Shown here one piece after another: positions 1 to 12,932 of a stretch of DNA of 64,000 bases; within the stretch, counting starts at the first letter, position 1, and the number at the start of each line of letters is the position of its first letter. The translations under genes were made by a program, and so were the position numbers. The notes beneath the pieces were generated by a model. It saw only the letters and a list, made by a program, of their open reading frames with translations. It ran no database searches and was not told the origin of the DNA. Source of the DNA: Kudoa neothunni (taxonomy: Eukaryota; Cnidaria); the NCBI GenBank assembly GCA_964304625.1, contig OZ199839.1, positions 4,650,001-4,714,000 on the forward strand, read 5' to 3'.

Positions 1-371
1 TCAACTGTGGAAATGGAAATAGTGGATTTTAAAGATCTGGCTTTAAAGATGATTCATAACTCCAAGTCGCCAATAGAATTTTGGAACAACTTATTGTTGT
101 GAAACCCTTTATTCTACGATGAAGTTTGTGAAATCGAAGCATCGCGGATCCACCACAAACAAACACCTGACGGAATTAATTTGTACGGCTTTAACAGCAT
201 ATGAACCAGAGTTCCGTCAGCTCACTAATAATATGGAAGCACAAACAACTTGTTCCATTAGAAACAATTTATATTTATAAAAATAATTTTCGAATGCATT
301 AATTTATTTTATTATTACTTTATTTGCAAATATTTTATTTTATTTTTTGTTAGACTACCATACACGATTAA
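1..371. other. Unassigned AT-rich stretch before piggyBac A
   Basis: No gene is supported here. A plus-strand frame over the first 110 bases reads a short peptide with a SPIEFW core that vaguely recalls hAT C-termini, but it soon meets stops and was not accepted. The stretch ends at TTAA (368-371), the target site of the adjacent piggyBac element. Confidence 0.5.
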
Positions 372-2145
372 TCCTCTAAAGACTTTGGGATCAATTTGAC
401 CCCAAATCGAAATTAATGAAATCATATCTATATTTCTAATATCCGTTAACTCATTAAAATTCATGTATTCTCCTAACTTGTTATAAGGTATAATTTACGC
501 AAGTTTTATTGAAAAATAAAAATCAGAAGTCAACAAGAAATTTTTATCTTCCAAAGACCTTGGGTCAATTAGACCCCAGATTTTTTTTAAAATCAATTGA
601 TCGAAAAAAATCTATATAGTTAAACGACAAAATATTTTTAAAATCTATTGGCTATATTCTGAGTAAAATAGTGGTAAATGTAGAAGATAATCCTATTTAA
701 TCTGGTACGTGTTGTTTCGGTGAAAACCCCCGTCTTGTCGCGTAATTAGCTTAATTCTGAGGTTCACGCTTTTACAACAAAAAATAATAACAATTAATTT
801 TTCAACAATGAAAACATTTCAACGTTCTTTAAAAACGTAAATTTTTGTTATACATTATTTTGAACAGTTACAACATCTATTCGCTGAATGGGTTTGACAA
901 TAAAAGCTATGACAAAGTGTTCAACGTGTTAAGGGTTTTTTATCATATCCGCGCGGACGAAAATTACAACGAGCTCTTTTCTCCTTTGTTAATTGTAATG
1001 ACGTTGGTATCGACAGCAGCAATTTTCTTTTAATGATTCTTTTGTTATCATTATGTTTTTTTGGGAGTGGTTGTTAGAGAGCATGGGCCAATTCTTTCAA
1101 GAGAGTACGCCGTAGTTTATTTTTACAATTAAAAATGTTTTCGTATAATACAGAAGCATTAACCAATGATAAATCCAGTATGTTAAAGAAAACAATCATT
1201 GGCCGTCTTCTATTCTATCTTCTTGCAGTGACAGAGATGCCAACATTCTATCAACTGAATCGACAACACCTTTCGCTTTATTATAGCTGACAATAACTTC
1301 AGGTTTTTTTGATAGTGTTGTTCGTTATATTCATATTTGTTGTTCCAGTTGATAACAAAATGACAGATTTGTTTTTTTTACATACGACCTAAGCATGAAT
1401 TTTTCGTAAAATAGAAAAATCGTACTAAATAACTCCCACTTTTTGGATGGAAGAGCACGTTGTAATGTCTCTTTAATGTGGCGTATTGTACCCAAATACG
1501 TCAGACGTTTACGTAACAACTTTGATGCGAGCGAGAGAGATGTAAAAAAGTTGTCTGATACAATATTTCCTCGAGAATCAAATAATGGTTCAGACAATAC
1601 CATGACTATAGATTCCCCAACATTTGAATTCCGGACGTTGTCAATTCCATTTTTTCCGAGATACGGCGCAACATTTAAAACATATTTTTCAACTGGGTCG
1701 ACAAGCAGAAAGAATTTAATCTTATATTTGGTCGGTTTTAGAGGCATACACTTTCTAAATGGACATTTACCTCTCAAAGCGACCAACTGCTCGTCTATGG
1801 TAACATCTTGGTTAGGATGAAAATATTGTGGTAATTGTTTCATACACATTTGCCATAAACTGCGGATTGGACAAAGTTTATCTGTTTCTCTTCTTTCTGC
1901 CCTTGTACTATAATCATCAAAATGAAGAGCTCTTGTGATTCATTTAAATTTATTCTTCGAAAACTTTTCTCAATAAATTTCCTTGCCTTCGGCTAAACTA
2001 AATAATTCTAGCAAAGGTTCCTCTCTATCCTTATGTATAGCCACAAGGATACCCAAATATCCATTGAACTCAACAATATCAACATCAGTCCGGTCGTCTT
2101 CAAAATAATTCCTTCCAAACAAATTGGTCGATTAAATTATTTGTT
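372..2145 (-). mobile_element. piggyBac A, decayed DNA transposon
   Basis: This is a piggyBac-family DNA transposon copy. Its coding part is the transposase DDE domain on the minus strand, about 2140-930. The longest open piece (1849-1331) has VTIDEQLVALRGKCPFR with the first catalytic Asp and IVSDNFFTSLSLA with the second. Beyond a frame break, about 1290-1240, comes KGVVDSVDRM, matching the family motif with the third Asp. Further on, about 1000-930, a Cys/Arg-rich tail fits the usual C-terminal zinc-binding region. The left end sits next to TTAA (368-371). A motif ending in GGGATCAATTTGACCCC starts at 373 and recurs at about 545, like a subterminal repeat. I could not find the right end. 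At least four stops or frame breaks leave it inactive. Confidence 0.8.
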
Positions 2146-4627
2146 CACAGATGGTTTTTGTAAAAAATAAAAAAAACAATCTAAAAGATTTCGTACACAT
2201 TGTATACAATATGCCGTTACACCGGGATAGGAATCTACTATATATACAAAGTTCTTATGTCTTATCAGTGTGTGTCAGTTTGCAGCAGTACGCATGTGCC
2301 ACGGAGAAACTTTCTTTAAAAATAGCTGTACGTTTGTATTTGAATAGATCAAACCATTAATAAAAATTGATCATTTACTGAGAAGTATAAATATGGTCAA
2401 TAACACAATCCGAAGTAAGGAATTTTCTGGTTGTCTTCACAAATAGCAGATTAAAAAGTGCCTGCATAATATTGATATTTGTTTACTTCTGATTGATAGC
2501 CAATTAAAATGAACTTTTACTCACTATATAGAAAAAGAGTCTCTTAATTATGGTGTAGAATGTTCTAAAAAATTTTACATATGCCTATTCGGAATAATTT
2601 TAAGGCGAACAAACCAATTAACGTCACATTTACAAGAGTTGTCGCATTTCCCTTAAAATTTGAGGTATAAACAAGTTATTTGGTACGTGTTTTCTCTTTT
2701 CGAGCGTTATGGATATAGTTAAGAATAATAGATTATGGTCATTTTAAATAAAACACATAATTTGAGATAAGTTGTTGCCACGTTGGAATAATTTGTGTCT
2801 CTATGCGTATCCTAAAAACGATATGAAATATGTGTAGAGCTTTAAATATTAAAATTTTTGTGGTAACTTAAATGAAAATTATGCTCAATTGGAATTCCTG
2901 TTGTGGCGGATGTGGGAGAGAAGAACGACATGAGTTATGATCGAAATATTACTAAGTCAACGGAGAGTTCCGAAATTATATATCGTGGTACCGTGGTTCG
3001 CGGGTTACACTGATATGAACGTTGCTTTTTATCAAAAATATCGATTGAGATTGAAACTATATTCGTCTTTTCGATAAGTTTTTACTCATTTTTTGGTTTT
3101 CCTAAACTTTCTTGAAAAACAACCGGCATCACTAATTCGATAAGCTTCTATATTAGATGAGATAATTTTTTAAATAATGTTCACGTTCTTATTAACCAAA
3201 TTATTCCTTACCCCAGACCTTAAGATAAATATTCAAATCTATATATTGTTTCCTTTAGGCTCGCATTAATTCATTATGATATAAAAGCTGCATGAAAGTA
3301 TGCGACACCGCATTCTATAAGTAGTTTAAGAATTTATGTTCACGGTTACTTTTACAGAAAATACAGTCCCTTCTCAATATGTGGCATGTAAGTTAATAAG
3401 AAATTATTGGTCTATTCGATCTAACCGATATTTTCACAAAGTTTTCGTTAATCTAAGAATAGTTCAATACGAAGAAATTTTTTCAGGGCAATTAAACGGT
3501 ACGTTTATTTTTAAAAGGGCGCACTCCTTCGAGAAACCAGTTGATATTTGAATATTTTAGCATTACTGTAATTTTTCAAACCAAAAACACCTTTACATTC
3601 TAGATTTAATCGTATTTTGTTAGTTAAATGTGTATATTTTTGAACCAGTAAGTGTTCTTGATAAAAAGCAAGGTTGGATTTATTTATACATCGGGAAATT
3701 TTGTTACAATAGTGAATACGTAAGCTACCGCTCACAGCCTTTAAAACATCATTGGCATTATTATAAAATCGCCAAAAAGGAGTAACAACTAATATTTATA
3801 TTTCGGAGGCTTCTTAGGTTGATTTTACTTTTTTTATCATTTGTAGACTAATAATAAATTTTATAACTGGAAGGATTAATTTTATCGCAAAATTTTGAAA
3901 AGAACTGAAAGTCCTATTTAAGTTACTTAATGATTTTGTTTCATAAATAACTGAACTTTAATCGCTATTTACATTTCATTTAAAATTAAGGTCATCATAG
4001 TTTTGGCCAATAATTTGTAAAATAAACTAAAATTACTCATTAATTTCTTTCCGTACATCTATTTATATTTGAATGGAAAGTGTGTGCATAATTTCGTTTA
4101 TCTAAATCATCACATTGCAAAAATAAAAACAAGCTTTAAAATGCATAAAATAAAATAGAAACAAAATTTACAGGGTTTAAAGTGCTAATTAATTAACTCT
4201 GCCGTAAAATTTCTCCATTCAAAAATACAATTAAAAGTTAAAATTTTCCATCACACTGTGCCAACCAAAACTGGGCATTGGCGCTATTTACTTAAAAATC
4301 AAAAAGGCTTTAGTCTGCGCTAGGTGTTGGCCTACTTGGCTGGGCAAGAGAGCCTTCGCGAAGCGGGGCTTTTGCGCTAGTATTTAATATAACTATAAAA
4401 ACAAATCTTTAACAAACAATAAACACGTATCGCTACGTTCATAAACAAAACAATTAATTTTTGTTCGCTGTAGTAAACGGAGGACATGAAACGATTAATT
4501 TAGCGGTTACATTACGATAAAACTTTCAACTGAAACATTAACCTCACGTGGCTCTATAAATTTAGGCGCTGTTATGCATAAACGACCACTTATGTAAGAA
4601 TATGATCAAAACCTACCATCATTGTTA
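2146..4627. other. Intergenic region, no gene recognised
   Basis: AT-rich DNA with only short, low-quality open frames on both strands. The one compositional oddity is a GC-rich pocket at about 4262-4375, listed separately. The region lies downstream of the eIF3c stop codon. Confidence 0.5.
4262..4375. other. GC-rich pocket with small inverted and direct repeats
   Basis: In otherwise AT-rich DNA this stretch is strikingly GC-rich. The heptamer GCGCTAG occurs near both ends of its right half, and the palindrome TTCGCGAA sits inside an arm pair that could fold. No tRNA B box or coding frame is visible. It could be a small RNA gene, the end of an unrecognised element, or a scrap of older GC-rich DNA. 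Confidence 0.25.
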
Positions 4628-7600
4628 CTAATTAAATTCGGACGAACTATATATATCCATAAGGCTATTCTTATTGGCCTTCAGAAGACCAAACTCATTG
4701 ATTGTTTTGTCGATCTTATCAAGTAAATTGTCAGCCATTCTACGCGTACAACTATCTGAAGTCTTGGAAACTGGATATAACACTTGAAAGGATCTATCCC
4801 AAGACGCCTTTTTCCAAAAGTTAACGAATATAAAACTAATAGTTTTCCTACCTTGATTTCGTCATGGAGTATGGATTTAGTGATGGTATCCTTTATAATA
4901 TTTTGGGGTAGTTTAAATTGTTCAACAAGTGTTGTTAGCCTAAATAAATCACAAGACAAAAATTATGAGGAAACCTACTTAACGCTGGCAAAGCGATGCA
5001 AAAATGAACAAAGATATGCCAAGAGGCATTGCTTTTTTATTTCCCTAAAGGGTTTTATAACAAAAATAAAATTGAACATACATCAAAAGGAGAGGCTGAG
5101 CAGATGAAAAAAGGGGAACTGATTTTAAGATCTATGATTATGAAATTATTCAAAATTTATCCACGAATATATCATAATTACATCCAGCTTAATTATAGTG
5201 GAGTAGCAACTTTGCCAATCACCATTCATAATATGTTTGGCAGCTGAAACCACATACTCACCGGTGGTAGATGGGGAAACTATATTATCAGTTTATTTTC
5301 AAGCAGAGAACCAACGAATGTTCAACCTGAAACAATATGGTTGTTTGAACGCTTGATATAATCCGAAAACAGGCTGCATTTGTTGCTGAGTTTGCTGTTG
5401 GCCTGCATATTGTCTACACGGAATGTGAAAATACACGTTTCAAATAATCATGTTGATACCACTCAACGATCGGGTGAATAGGAGCATAGATGTCACTAAT
5501 AAAAGTGCTTCCATTAGTTGGAAATTGAGTTGCATATAATAAGGAATCTATCCGTTAAACTATTAAAACATCCATTGGCCCTAAAACATACAGGATATCT
5601 CTTATCTTTGATATCACGTTTCCTGTCAAAGTTTGCCTTGGAACCGTTCGCTCTCACGGACTAAATTTAATGGCATTAATCAGAGCGGTGGGAACTATGG
5701 GTGGTACTGCTTGGCCGATAAGCTCTTTCAGTTTATTCGTATCCCATAACGCTGAAAGAATACTGTAACAATCTTGATAATTACCATGGCGGAAATAACA
5801 GACGGCTAATTGAATAATTGTGCGATTGTATTGAATCTAATAATTTATATAGTTAACGTTGTCAAAAAAGAAAAACAAAACCTGAGTGTATATATCGCAG
5901 GAGGACAATCTGTTTTGAATATTTAAGGAATAAAATAAATTCTCTGCCTTATCCAGCTCGTTATTAACCGCCATATTGTAGATATAATAGAGTGAAGCTT
6001 TCGTCCTGGTTCCGCCATGATTACTGTGCTTCATAATTTCATCATAGAGATGTTCGACAGATGGATTATTGGTCAACGTTTTATCGTCGGTCGAGGTAAT
6101 ATTTCCCGTGAATCCTAGCTGGGTTACGAGTGAATGATATATGTGTTGGTTTGGCTATACAATATATTGAAATTAGTAAAAATTAATTTAATAAGCAAAA
6201 TAGTTGAACTATTGTCGAATTGAAAAACAAGATCCGTAAAAAATCTCTTATCACTAATACAATAAATTTTAAGAGCGAAATTAATTAAATTATAATTTAA
6301 ATGAACTGAAACTATTCGATTAATTATGTTAATATAAATTTGGTATAGTGTAATATGGATGGCCAATATTTTTTAAAATTAAAAAAACAACAACTTTTTT
6401 CTCTATTTGTATAAGATCTAACAAGATTGAATTAAATTGATGAATCAAATAAAATAGACACTAAGAAAAGTTACAGAATTTTATTCAAAAATAGATAAAG
6501 AATTCGTTGCTCACGTTTTCAAGGTTATTATACACTAAAGTTCCACCACGCACTTGATTATATTAGTGCAGGGCACATTAAATTATTAAACGTTCGACCA
6601 TGGGATTCGTAGTTTCGGCTCTCCTACATAATCCAACCGTATTTATAGTATTAAATATCCCTCGAAACTGATTTTTCATCGTTTAAATCGGAGGTTACTT
6701 AAACAAATAATGATAATGAAGTTGAGCAAAATATAAATAATTTCTCATCTGTAAACATGTTTCAAATTTCTTGATCTAATTGATTCATAGAAAATATAGA
6801 ATATTATTAAATTCCATTAATTATATTAAACCATAATATATTATGCTTATTTTCCCAAGTTTATCAACAAAAAATTTAAATAGCACATGTAAACAATCTG
6901 AACATCCGTAATTAGGGAACATCAGTGTTTCCCAACCTTTTTCAAATGTATTTAATTTTTAACTTAAAATGCCTTATAATTTTGAATCAAACTTCATGCC
7001 ACATTAAAATTAGAAAATGACTAATACATATTTCTTTTTCATTAGAATAAACATGTATTCGATCAGATCTAATGTAATTAATAGATGGACTTTAAAAATT
7101 AACATTTTTATTTCTTCATTCAATCAAAAATCGCGTTAAGTGAAACTTGTGGTAATCCAACCCGCATCAAGCAAAACTTTTCTGTATTCAGGACTTATAA
7201 ACCCAAATTAAATAATTAATACTGAAAATTAATCAATAATGTTTTTGGATAAGTCAAAAAAATAAGGGATCACGGTTATAAATGTGACAACATTGGAATT
7301 ATAATCATTCCGATTCTACTGAGCAAAAATCATGTTAAACGTTTTTATATTGTTTTAGGATATTTACATTCGCTTAAAAATAAACAAGATCAAAAATCGA
7401 AGTATTTATTTCAGTGTGCGCCACACTGCCCAGTTATCTCACTATTATCCATGTCACATCAATGCCCAGAATTTTCCAAGTTCTGCGAGAGCCGTTCATT
7501 AAACGCTCAAAGATTTCCATGTCCCATCCCCACGTTGAGAAACACTAAGCACCATTCATGATCGATTGATTTGAAGTTCCGAAATATTATTACACACGTG

Positions 7601-10360
7601 AGATACCAGCTTAAAAATAAGTCTGCTGGTAGATATGTTATTATTTTCAAAAAATAGGTTTATTTTAATCTGCGCAAAATAATAAAAAAGATAAAAGCGA
7701 TGTTTTTGTAAAATCACTAGATACGTAAACATATGTGAGCACATTGAGCCATATTAAAGATTTGGGTAGGTTAGTTATTTATTTAGCCAAATAAATCAAC
7801 AAAAATAACTCAACGTTTCAAATAAAAATTAAGAATGCGGCCAACTAAATCAGGGAAATGATATCTAAGATAACTCAAAACATCTTGACACCTCTCATAA
7901 ATGACTAAATTAATTTACGCCTAATTTTGAAGGAAAAATGAAACAACACAAATAAAGAAAATTCCCTTAATATCTACTATTAAAAATATTTTATGATTAA
8001 ATATTTTTACAAAACTTCAAAAATATTCTTATATTATATGTAAATAAAATACACTTGTAATTAAATTATTAAATAAAGTTGTTGCGACAAACTGATAAAT
8101 TTTCAAACTATGAATATTATCTCAGTGCTTTCCAATCCCATTTTAACCGCTACACAAAAAAATGACCTCCTACTCATTTTAAATACTATGCTAACGAAAA
8201 CGATTTAAAATTTTGAAGTATAATTAATACAAAAAATATATTTTATAACTTTATTCAAAATAATTTTAATCCAAATTTCAAAAGCTCCACTTACCTTGAA
8301 ATAACTTAGTTCCATCTTAATCAAATGTAGTTCAGATAAGCGATTGCCGATACGATTATTGGAAGACTTTTCAATATGACATTTGTAATAGTTGACCGAC
8401 GAATCAATCAACATAGTCAAATATGATTCATAGTACAATCTATAAATTATGAATTAACCAAATAAACCCAACAAATTACATGTCAACATATTCTTTGACG
8501 TTGTGGTCACAGGCGTTGAGCAATGACACAAAATGTTCGTCAGCCATATTAACAAATGTATACAAATCTCCTTGGAGTACAACGTAACCGTGTTCGTTGG
8601 GTGTATAATTCGGTTCAAACAAATTGCTTACAAAACTGTCTGCTTCTGCAGAGAACAATAATTTGTGAGCAGGATTCAAACACAATTTAACCAATCCGAT
8701 CAAATCAACCACAGCTTCAACCCAAAGCTTGAGTTTTTCCATAATAAGTTCAATTTTTCTTTCGTTACGACCTCTACCAGCAGATTCATATGCTGACGCA
8801 TCATCCGCCATACTAATCGAGCCAATAGAGTCGGTTGACAGATTCTCAAAGATAGCCATCACTATTTCCAACGTTAGTCCGCACACTATATGAATTCCAA
8901 ATTGGCGCTTTTTAGTTAGATTCATCATGTAAGTCAAATCATTCTTGTAAGAAAGGTAATAACTCTAAACGAAAGAAAAGAAAGTGAGGAAAAATCATTT
9001 ATATATAATCAAAACCTTTTTTCCGCGTGATTTCATTATCTCTTTGACTTTATTGAGGAAAGTTTGCAACGAAACATGGTCTTCATTGGAGAAAAGCTTT
9101 GTCTGTGTCAAGAGTTTGGCACATTAGACCTTAAATAAAGAACAAGTAGAGATGACTTTACTTCATGTGAGAGCTTGGGTTGATCAGATTCGGTAACTTC
9201 TTCCTTCTTCTTAGTAGCTTTGACATCTTTTTCCTTACGTTCTCTTTTCACCGTGGTCTTACTGAAATCCCTAAATAAAGATGGCGATTTAAACTGTAAT
9301 TTGCATACTAACGTTAGTATACTTTTTGAGGAAAAATTGTCTAAGTTGAGCTGGAGTCTGGTTTTCACCTAATGTCGGGATATCAAATGAAGATGTTGAA
9401 TCATCGCTGCCAGTTTCATCTTCATCCGATTCCTCATCCGACGATGGCGACGCAGATGATGATGACAAACTCTGGTCAACATTCTAGCTGTGGGTTAAAA
9501 TAAACTAATATTTAAAAGTTGTACATTGATATTTAGGTTTTCCATTTTTTCAGAAACGTGAGATTCTACAGTTGTGTTATCGAAATTTGTGACGAAATCA
9601 TCTGAACAATTTTCTGGATGCTATAGATTGGTTGCAAATCAGGTATGCAATAATTCACAGTAATACTGTTTTAAGCTCGTTGATAAGAAGTTGAAATTCA
9701 GCATTGTTACGTCTTATTTTTTGTCTCAATGGAGCCAATGCCTTTAATAGTCGCTAAAATAACACATATAAAGGTACACAAGAATACTCTTAAATCAGCT
9801 TTGTTCAGTGCGGACTTTTCGCTTGAATTTTTCCATACCTGTAAACAAGGAGTAATATATAACGCAGTAAATACAACGTAATACATCTTCAACTATTGTT
9901 TCAAGCGATACCAAACATTTTATAACAAACCACGGAATCTTGGATCCAGGAAAAGAAGATTTTGATTTATTGATTGATTTTGCAAATAAATCATACTCTA
10001 TAAAGCATATTATGGGGCAGGCAAATATTTTAATCACCTTCATGAGCCATTTTAAAGTTTTTTTTAGATGCATGTGCATTAAGTTTTGAGACGTGTTCAT
10101 TCAGTAAATCAACCCTTGAAAAATTGAATATCAATGAACAAAATAGAAATACTTTTTATGGAGATCTGATTTAATTGTTCTCTTAACGTCTGCTTCATCA
10201 TCATCACTCGACACCAAGAACCTAATGCTTCATACAGATCATACGAAAAATAGTGCCATTACTTAGTTGCTTGAGCTGGTTTCTGAGAACCCTGTATAAA
10301 ATTATCAGAACCTTCGTCAGAATCACTGCTGGAACTCAATGCATTGAAAAATCGCGACAT
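4628..10360 (-). CDS. EIF3C: Eukaryotic translation initiation factor 3 subunit c
   Basis: Core subunit of the cytosolic eIF3 complex, which loads mRNA and initiator tRNA onto the 40S ribosome. I built 22 exons: 10360-10263, 10221-10153, 10114-10038, 9997-9885, 9838-9788, 9753-9667, 9620-9525, 9483-9323, 9270-9162, 9102-9016, 8964-8480, 8439-8295, 6118-5882, 5836-5708, 5660-5592, 5547-5460, 5413-5327, 5279-5182, 5131-5082, 5044-4979, 4939-4852, 4807-4628. They give one open frame of 889 residues plus stop; human eIF3c has 913. The start is set by MSRFFN followed by a Ser/Asp-rich run, as in human MSRFF. Then come ALAPLRQKIRR, an acidic and Lys-rich linker, the long eIF3c N-terminal domain (exon 11), QYNRTIIQLAVCYFRHGNYQ, and a PCI region with EYVVSAAKHIMNGDW and LTTLVEQFKLPQNII. 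All introns are GT-AG. Twenty are 34-59 bp; intron 12 is 2,176 bp. No break is seen, so the gene looks functional. Confidence 0.93.
6119..8294 (-). other. eIF3c intron 12, the only long intron
   Basis: Bounded by GTAAGT at 8294 and an AACCCAG acceptor ending at 6119, it joins exon 12 to exon 13 in phase 0. It is about 50 times longer than the other introns of the gene. It contains a hAT-type non-autonomous element (6923-7547). Short open frames inside it are AT-rich noise. Confidence 0.88.
6923..7547. mobile_element. Short non-autonomous hAT-type element in eIF3c intron
   Basis: The left end reads CAGTGTTTCCCAACCTTTTT, identical over these 20 bases to the left end of the coding hAT at 31727. 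The right end is CACGTTGAGAAACACTA, a slightly diverged inverse copy. The 625 bp between have no coding capacity, so this fits a deletion derivative or MITE moved by the hAT family represented at 31727-34475. Flanking 8-mers (6915-6922 and 7548-7555) agree at only 5 of 8 positions, so the target duplication is decayed or not real. Confidence 0.65.
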
Positions 10361-11384
10361 CCTTCAACCCAATTATGCGCACGCCAATTTGCAGCTTATC
10401 TTTGTAGCGTGATGCTAAACATCATATTTTGGAATGGTATTTAAAATAATGGTAAATAAAATTGAATTGATTCTTTTAAATTAAATTTTAAAAAGTTTCT
10501 AATTTTAATTAAATCTAAAGTGTCAGTTTTAAGTGACGTTAATGCGCAGGACTTCCAGGCGTCACAATTCAATATTTTGTAATATAATAACAACAATTGT
10601 ATAAATTTTTATTAACTCTTTCCGTGCTGAGTTCAAAATATTTCTTCAGACTACCATAGAGTATCTGTGAGACCCTCTATGAATAATCAAATTAGCTTAA
10701 AAATACTTTTATTCGTTTATAACTGAGTCAAAACATCTTTGAACATATTTCTAAAATGTTTTAGGTATTAAACGCTTCATATATCAAAGTCGATAACTGG
10801 TTGTGAAACCGGATTCGATTGATCGATTTGTATTATAACATTTAACCGCAATATTACGCCTAAATAAATTTTGGCATAAAATTTTTATCTATATTATATA
10901 GTTATAAATTTGGAAACTGCCATATTTAGAATAAGAGTTCTAAATTCATAAGGAAAGCAACCCAAAAACTCATAACCATAACATCAAATTGTTCGAGTAG
11001 CATCGGTTCATGATTCCGCCCTTAGGCTATCGCAGCGCTTTAATCTCAAAATCAGGCTCCCACACCTTTAAATCACCAAACGTCCCCTAAAACTCATTAC
11101 GCGATTAAATGAATTTTAAACATAATTATTTTAAACGCACATCTCTACAACTCTACAACAATCAACAGACCGTGGCGGTTATGAATTAATTTTTGTATAT
11201 CCTTATCTCGCAATTTAAATTTGAAAATATCTAGCCTAAACCCAAATTATTGTGATATATCTGATTTAAATATCCATAACAAATATAAATTAATATTTTC
11301 AGCGACTAATATGATGTTTATGAACAAAACCTTCTCACCAATTAAAAATTTGAAAACATTCTTGTTATAAGCTAAATATAAAAT
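10361..11384. other. Upstream region of eIF3c, no gene seen
   Basis: AT-rich DNA 5' of the eIF3c start codon, presumably holding its promoter. I see no TATA box or other site I can defend, and no coding frame with protein-like composition. Confidence 0.45.
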
Positions 11385-12456
11385 AAAATTTTGGGCTAAA
11401 CTGCAGTTTGGATGATGTTTCGACAATTGTCGGAAATACTCGCGCATCGGTATTTAAAATAGAGTTTTCGATAGATAATATAGACACTATGTTATTAGGA
11501 GACTTGTTTTTTTAAACCCAATTTTAAGAAACTTTTTAACACGCTATAAAATTTGAGGCTGCTGCCAAACGTTAAAAAGTGTAGTAAACGCTCATCAGAT
11601 ATGTATCTGATAAACCAAAAAAATAATAATGATTTGTATATATTTTTTCGCGGCGTTTGCAAAACGAAAAGTTCCATCAGAAACGGAACCTTTCTTGAAG
11701 GGTCAAATTTATCGTTGTGGCAGATATTTGCCCTGATGTATTTTAATCTAAATGACAAATATGTCACATAGAACAATATGTAGACAGTTGTGCATTGGTT
11801 CTGAGCACATTGTAGTTAATTGGATGTGTTATATCCGAGAGATTTGCTCTGAAGACTTAGACTCCCATCGCGAAAAAATTGGTTCTCCCGGCTTAGTTGT
11901 TCAAATCGATGAGTCATTTATTTATCTGCAGGAGGAAATACCATCGTGGAAGAATTTTGGTCAACCGGTCTTGTTGGATTGTTGGAGGAATTGACAACAA
12001 TGACAATATTTTCCAGCAAATTACAAATGTTCGAGACAAACCTACGCTGGAAAATATCATCTTGAACAATGTCGAGTTGGGCTCGATGATTTGGACGGAT
12101 GGTTGGAAGGGATACATGTATTTTTCCCATATTGGTTATCAACACGAAGTTGTGATCCACAAAGATGGCTTCAAAAGAATGGATAGAGTTCATACTAATC
12201 GCATCGAAGCCATTTGGGGGACAGTAAAAAGAAAGTATCGCCACATCACCAACAAGAGGTCAGAATTGATGGGTTCTTACCTCTCAGAATATCACTTCAA
12301 AAAAAATTCACTGTTGAGACTTTTAAAATATATATTAACAATTAATTAACTATATCTCCATTGATAGTGAATTTTACATATTTTATTTTATTGCTTTCGA
12401 GCATTCCCGACAATTGCCGAAGAATCTCCCCAAACTGCAGTTTTGTCAAAATTTTG
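11385..12456 (+). mobile_element. Merlin/IS1595-type element 1, decayed
   Basis: The plus-strand transposase remnant runs about 11640-12349. It keeps GSNLSLWQIFALMYF, VQIDES with the first catalytic Asp, GSMIWTDGWKGY with the second, and VHTNRIEAIWGTVKRKYRH with the Glu. These are the marks of the IS1595/Merlin DDE family and closely resemble the intact copy at 40216-41091. Frames change at about 11770, 11940 and 11990. Imperfect inverted ends of about 55 bp are visible: AAAATTTTGGGCTAAACTGC on the left and the inverse, CTGCAGTTTTGTCAAAATTT, on the right, each followed inward by GACAATTGYCG. No target duplication is convincing. Confidence 0.78.
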
Positions 12457-12932
12457 ATCTAATAGTGTGATCAATTAAGAGCAAAGCATTTATGAAATTT
12501 AAATAGAACAAATTTCTCTTAGTAGGAATTTGAAGGAAATTGTCTTGGATGGGGTATCAAGTATACCTACATAATGCAATAAAGGTTAAAGATTCTAAAT
12601 AAAAAAGAAATGTCACAATATTAAAAAGTGATAATAATGTATTTTATTTATAAGATTTTTTGTTTTGGGCTAAATTTTATCGCCTAAATTATATTCAAAA
12701 GACGATATACCACAAATTCACATTTTTTTGTTTACAACGTAAAACCCCTGGCGCAACATATTAGGTTATGGAATTCTGGTTGGTCAGACCGGTAATCTAG
12801 GAGCAGATGGCTCCAAAAATTAGCCGTGTTACGCATGCTCTGCATTCCCGATTTTAATCTAATTCAACTTAATACATTTTTTAAATATTAAGGGATAACG
12901 AACCAATTCCAAAAAAGCTAAATTAAAGAATC
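12457..12932. other. Short gene-free stretch
   Basis: AT-rich spacer between Merlin element 1 and the unrecognised reading frame at 12933. Nothing can be assigned. Confidence 0.4.

Noticed and set aside
1-240. hAT transposase C-terminus
   Set aside because: A short SPIEFW-like match is followed at once by a stop, and no dimerisation motif or element end is present.
845-1033. Plus-strand 62-codon frame as a host gene
   Set aside because: It lies antisense to the C-terminal Cys/Arg-rich tail of the piggyBac A transposase, and its Phe/Tyr/Asn-rich peptide has no recognisable domain.
6124-7744. Minus-strand short frames between 6124 and 7744 as coding exons
   Set aside because: They lie inside eIF3c intron 12; exon 12 joins exon 13 in phase and the eIF3c alignment leaves no residues missing there.
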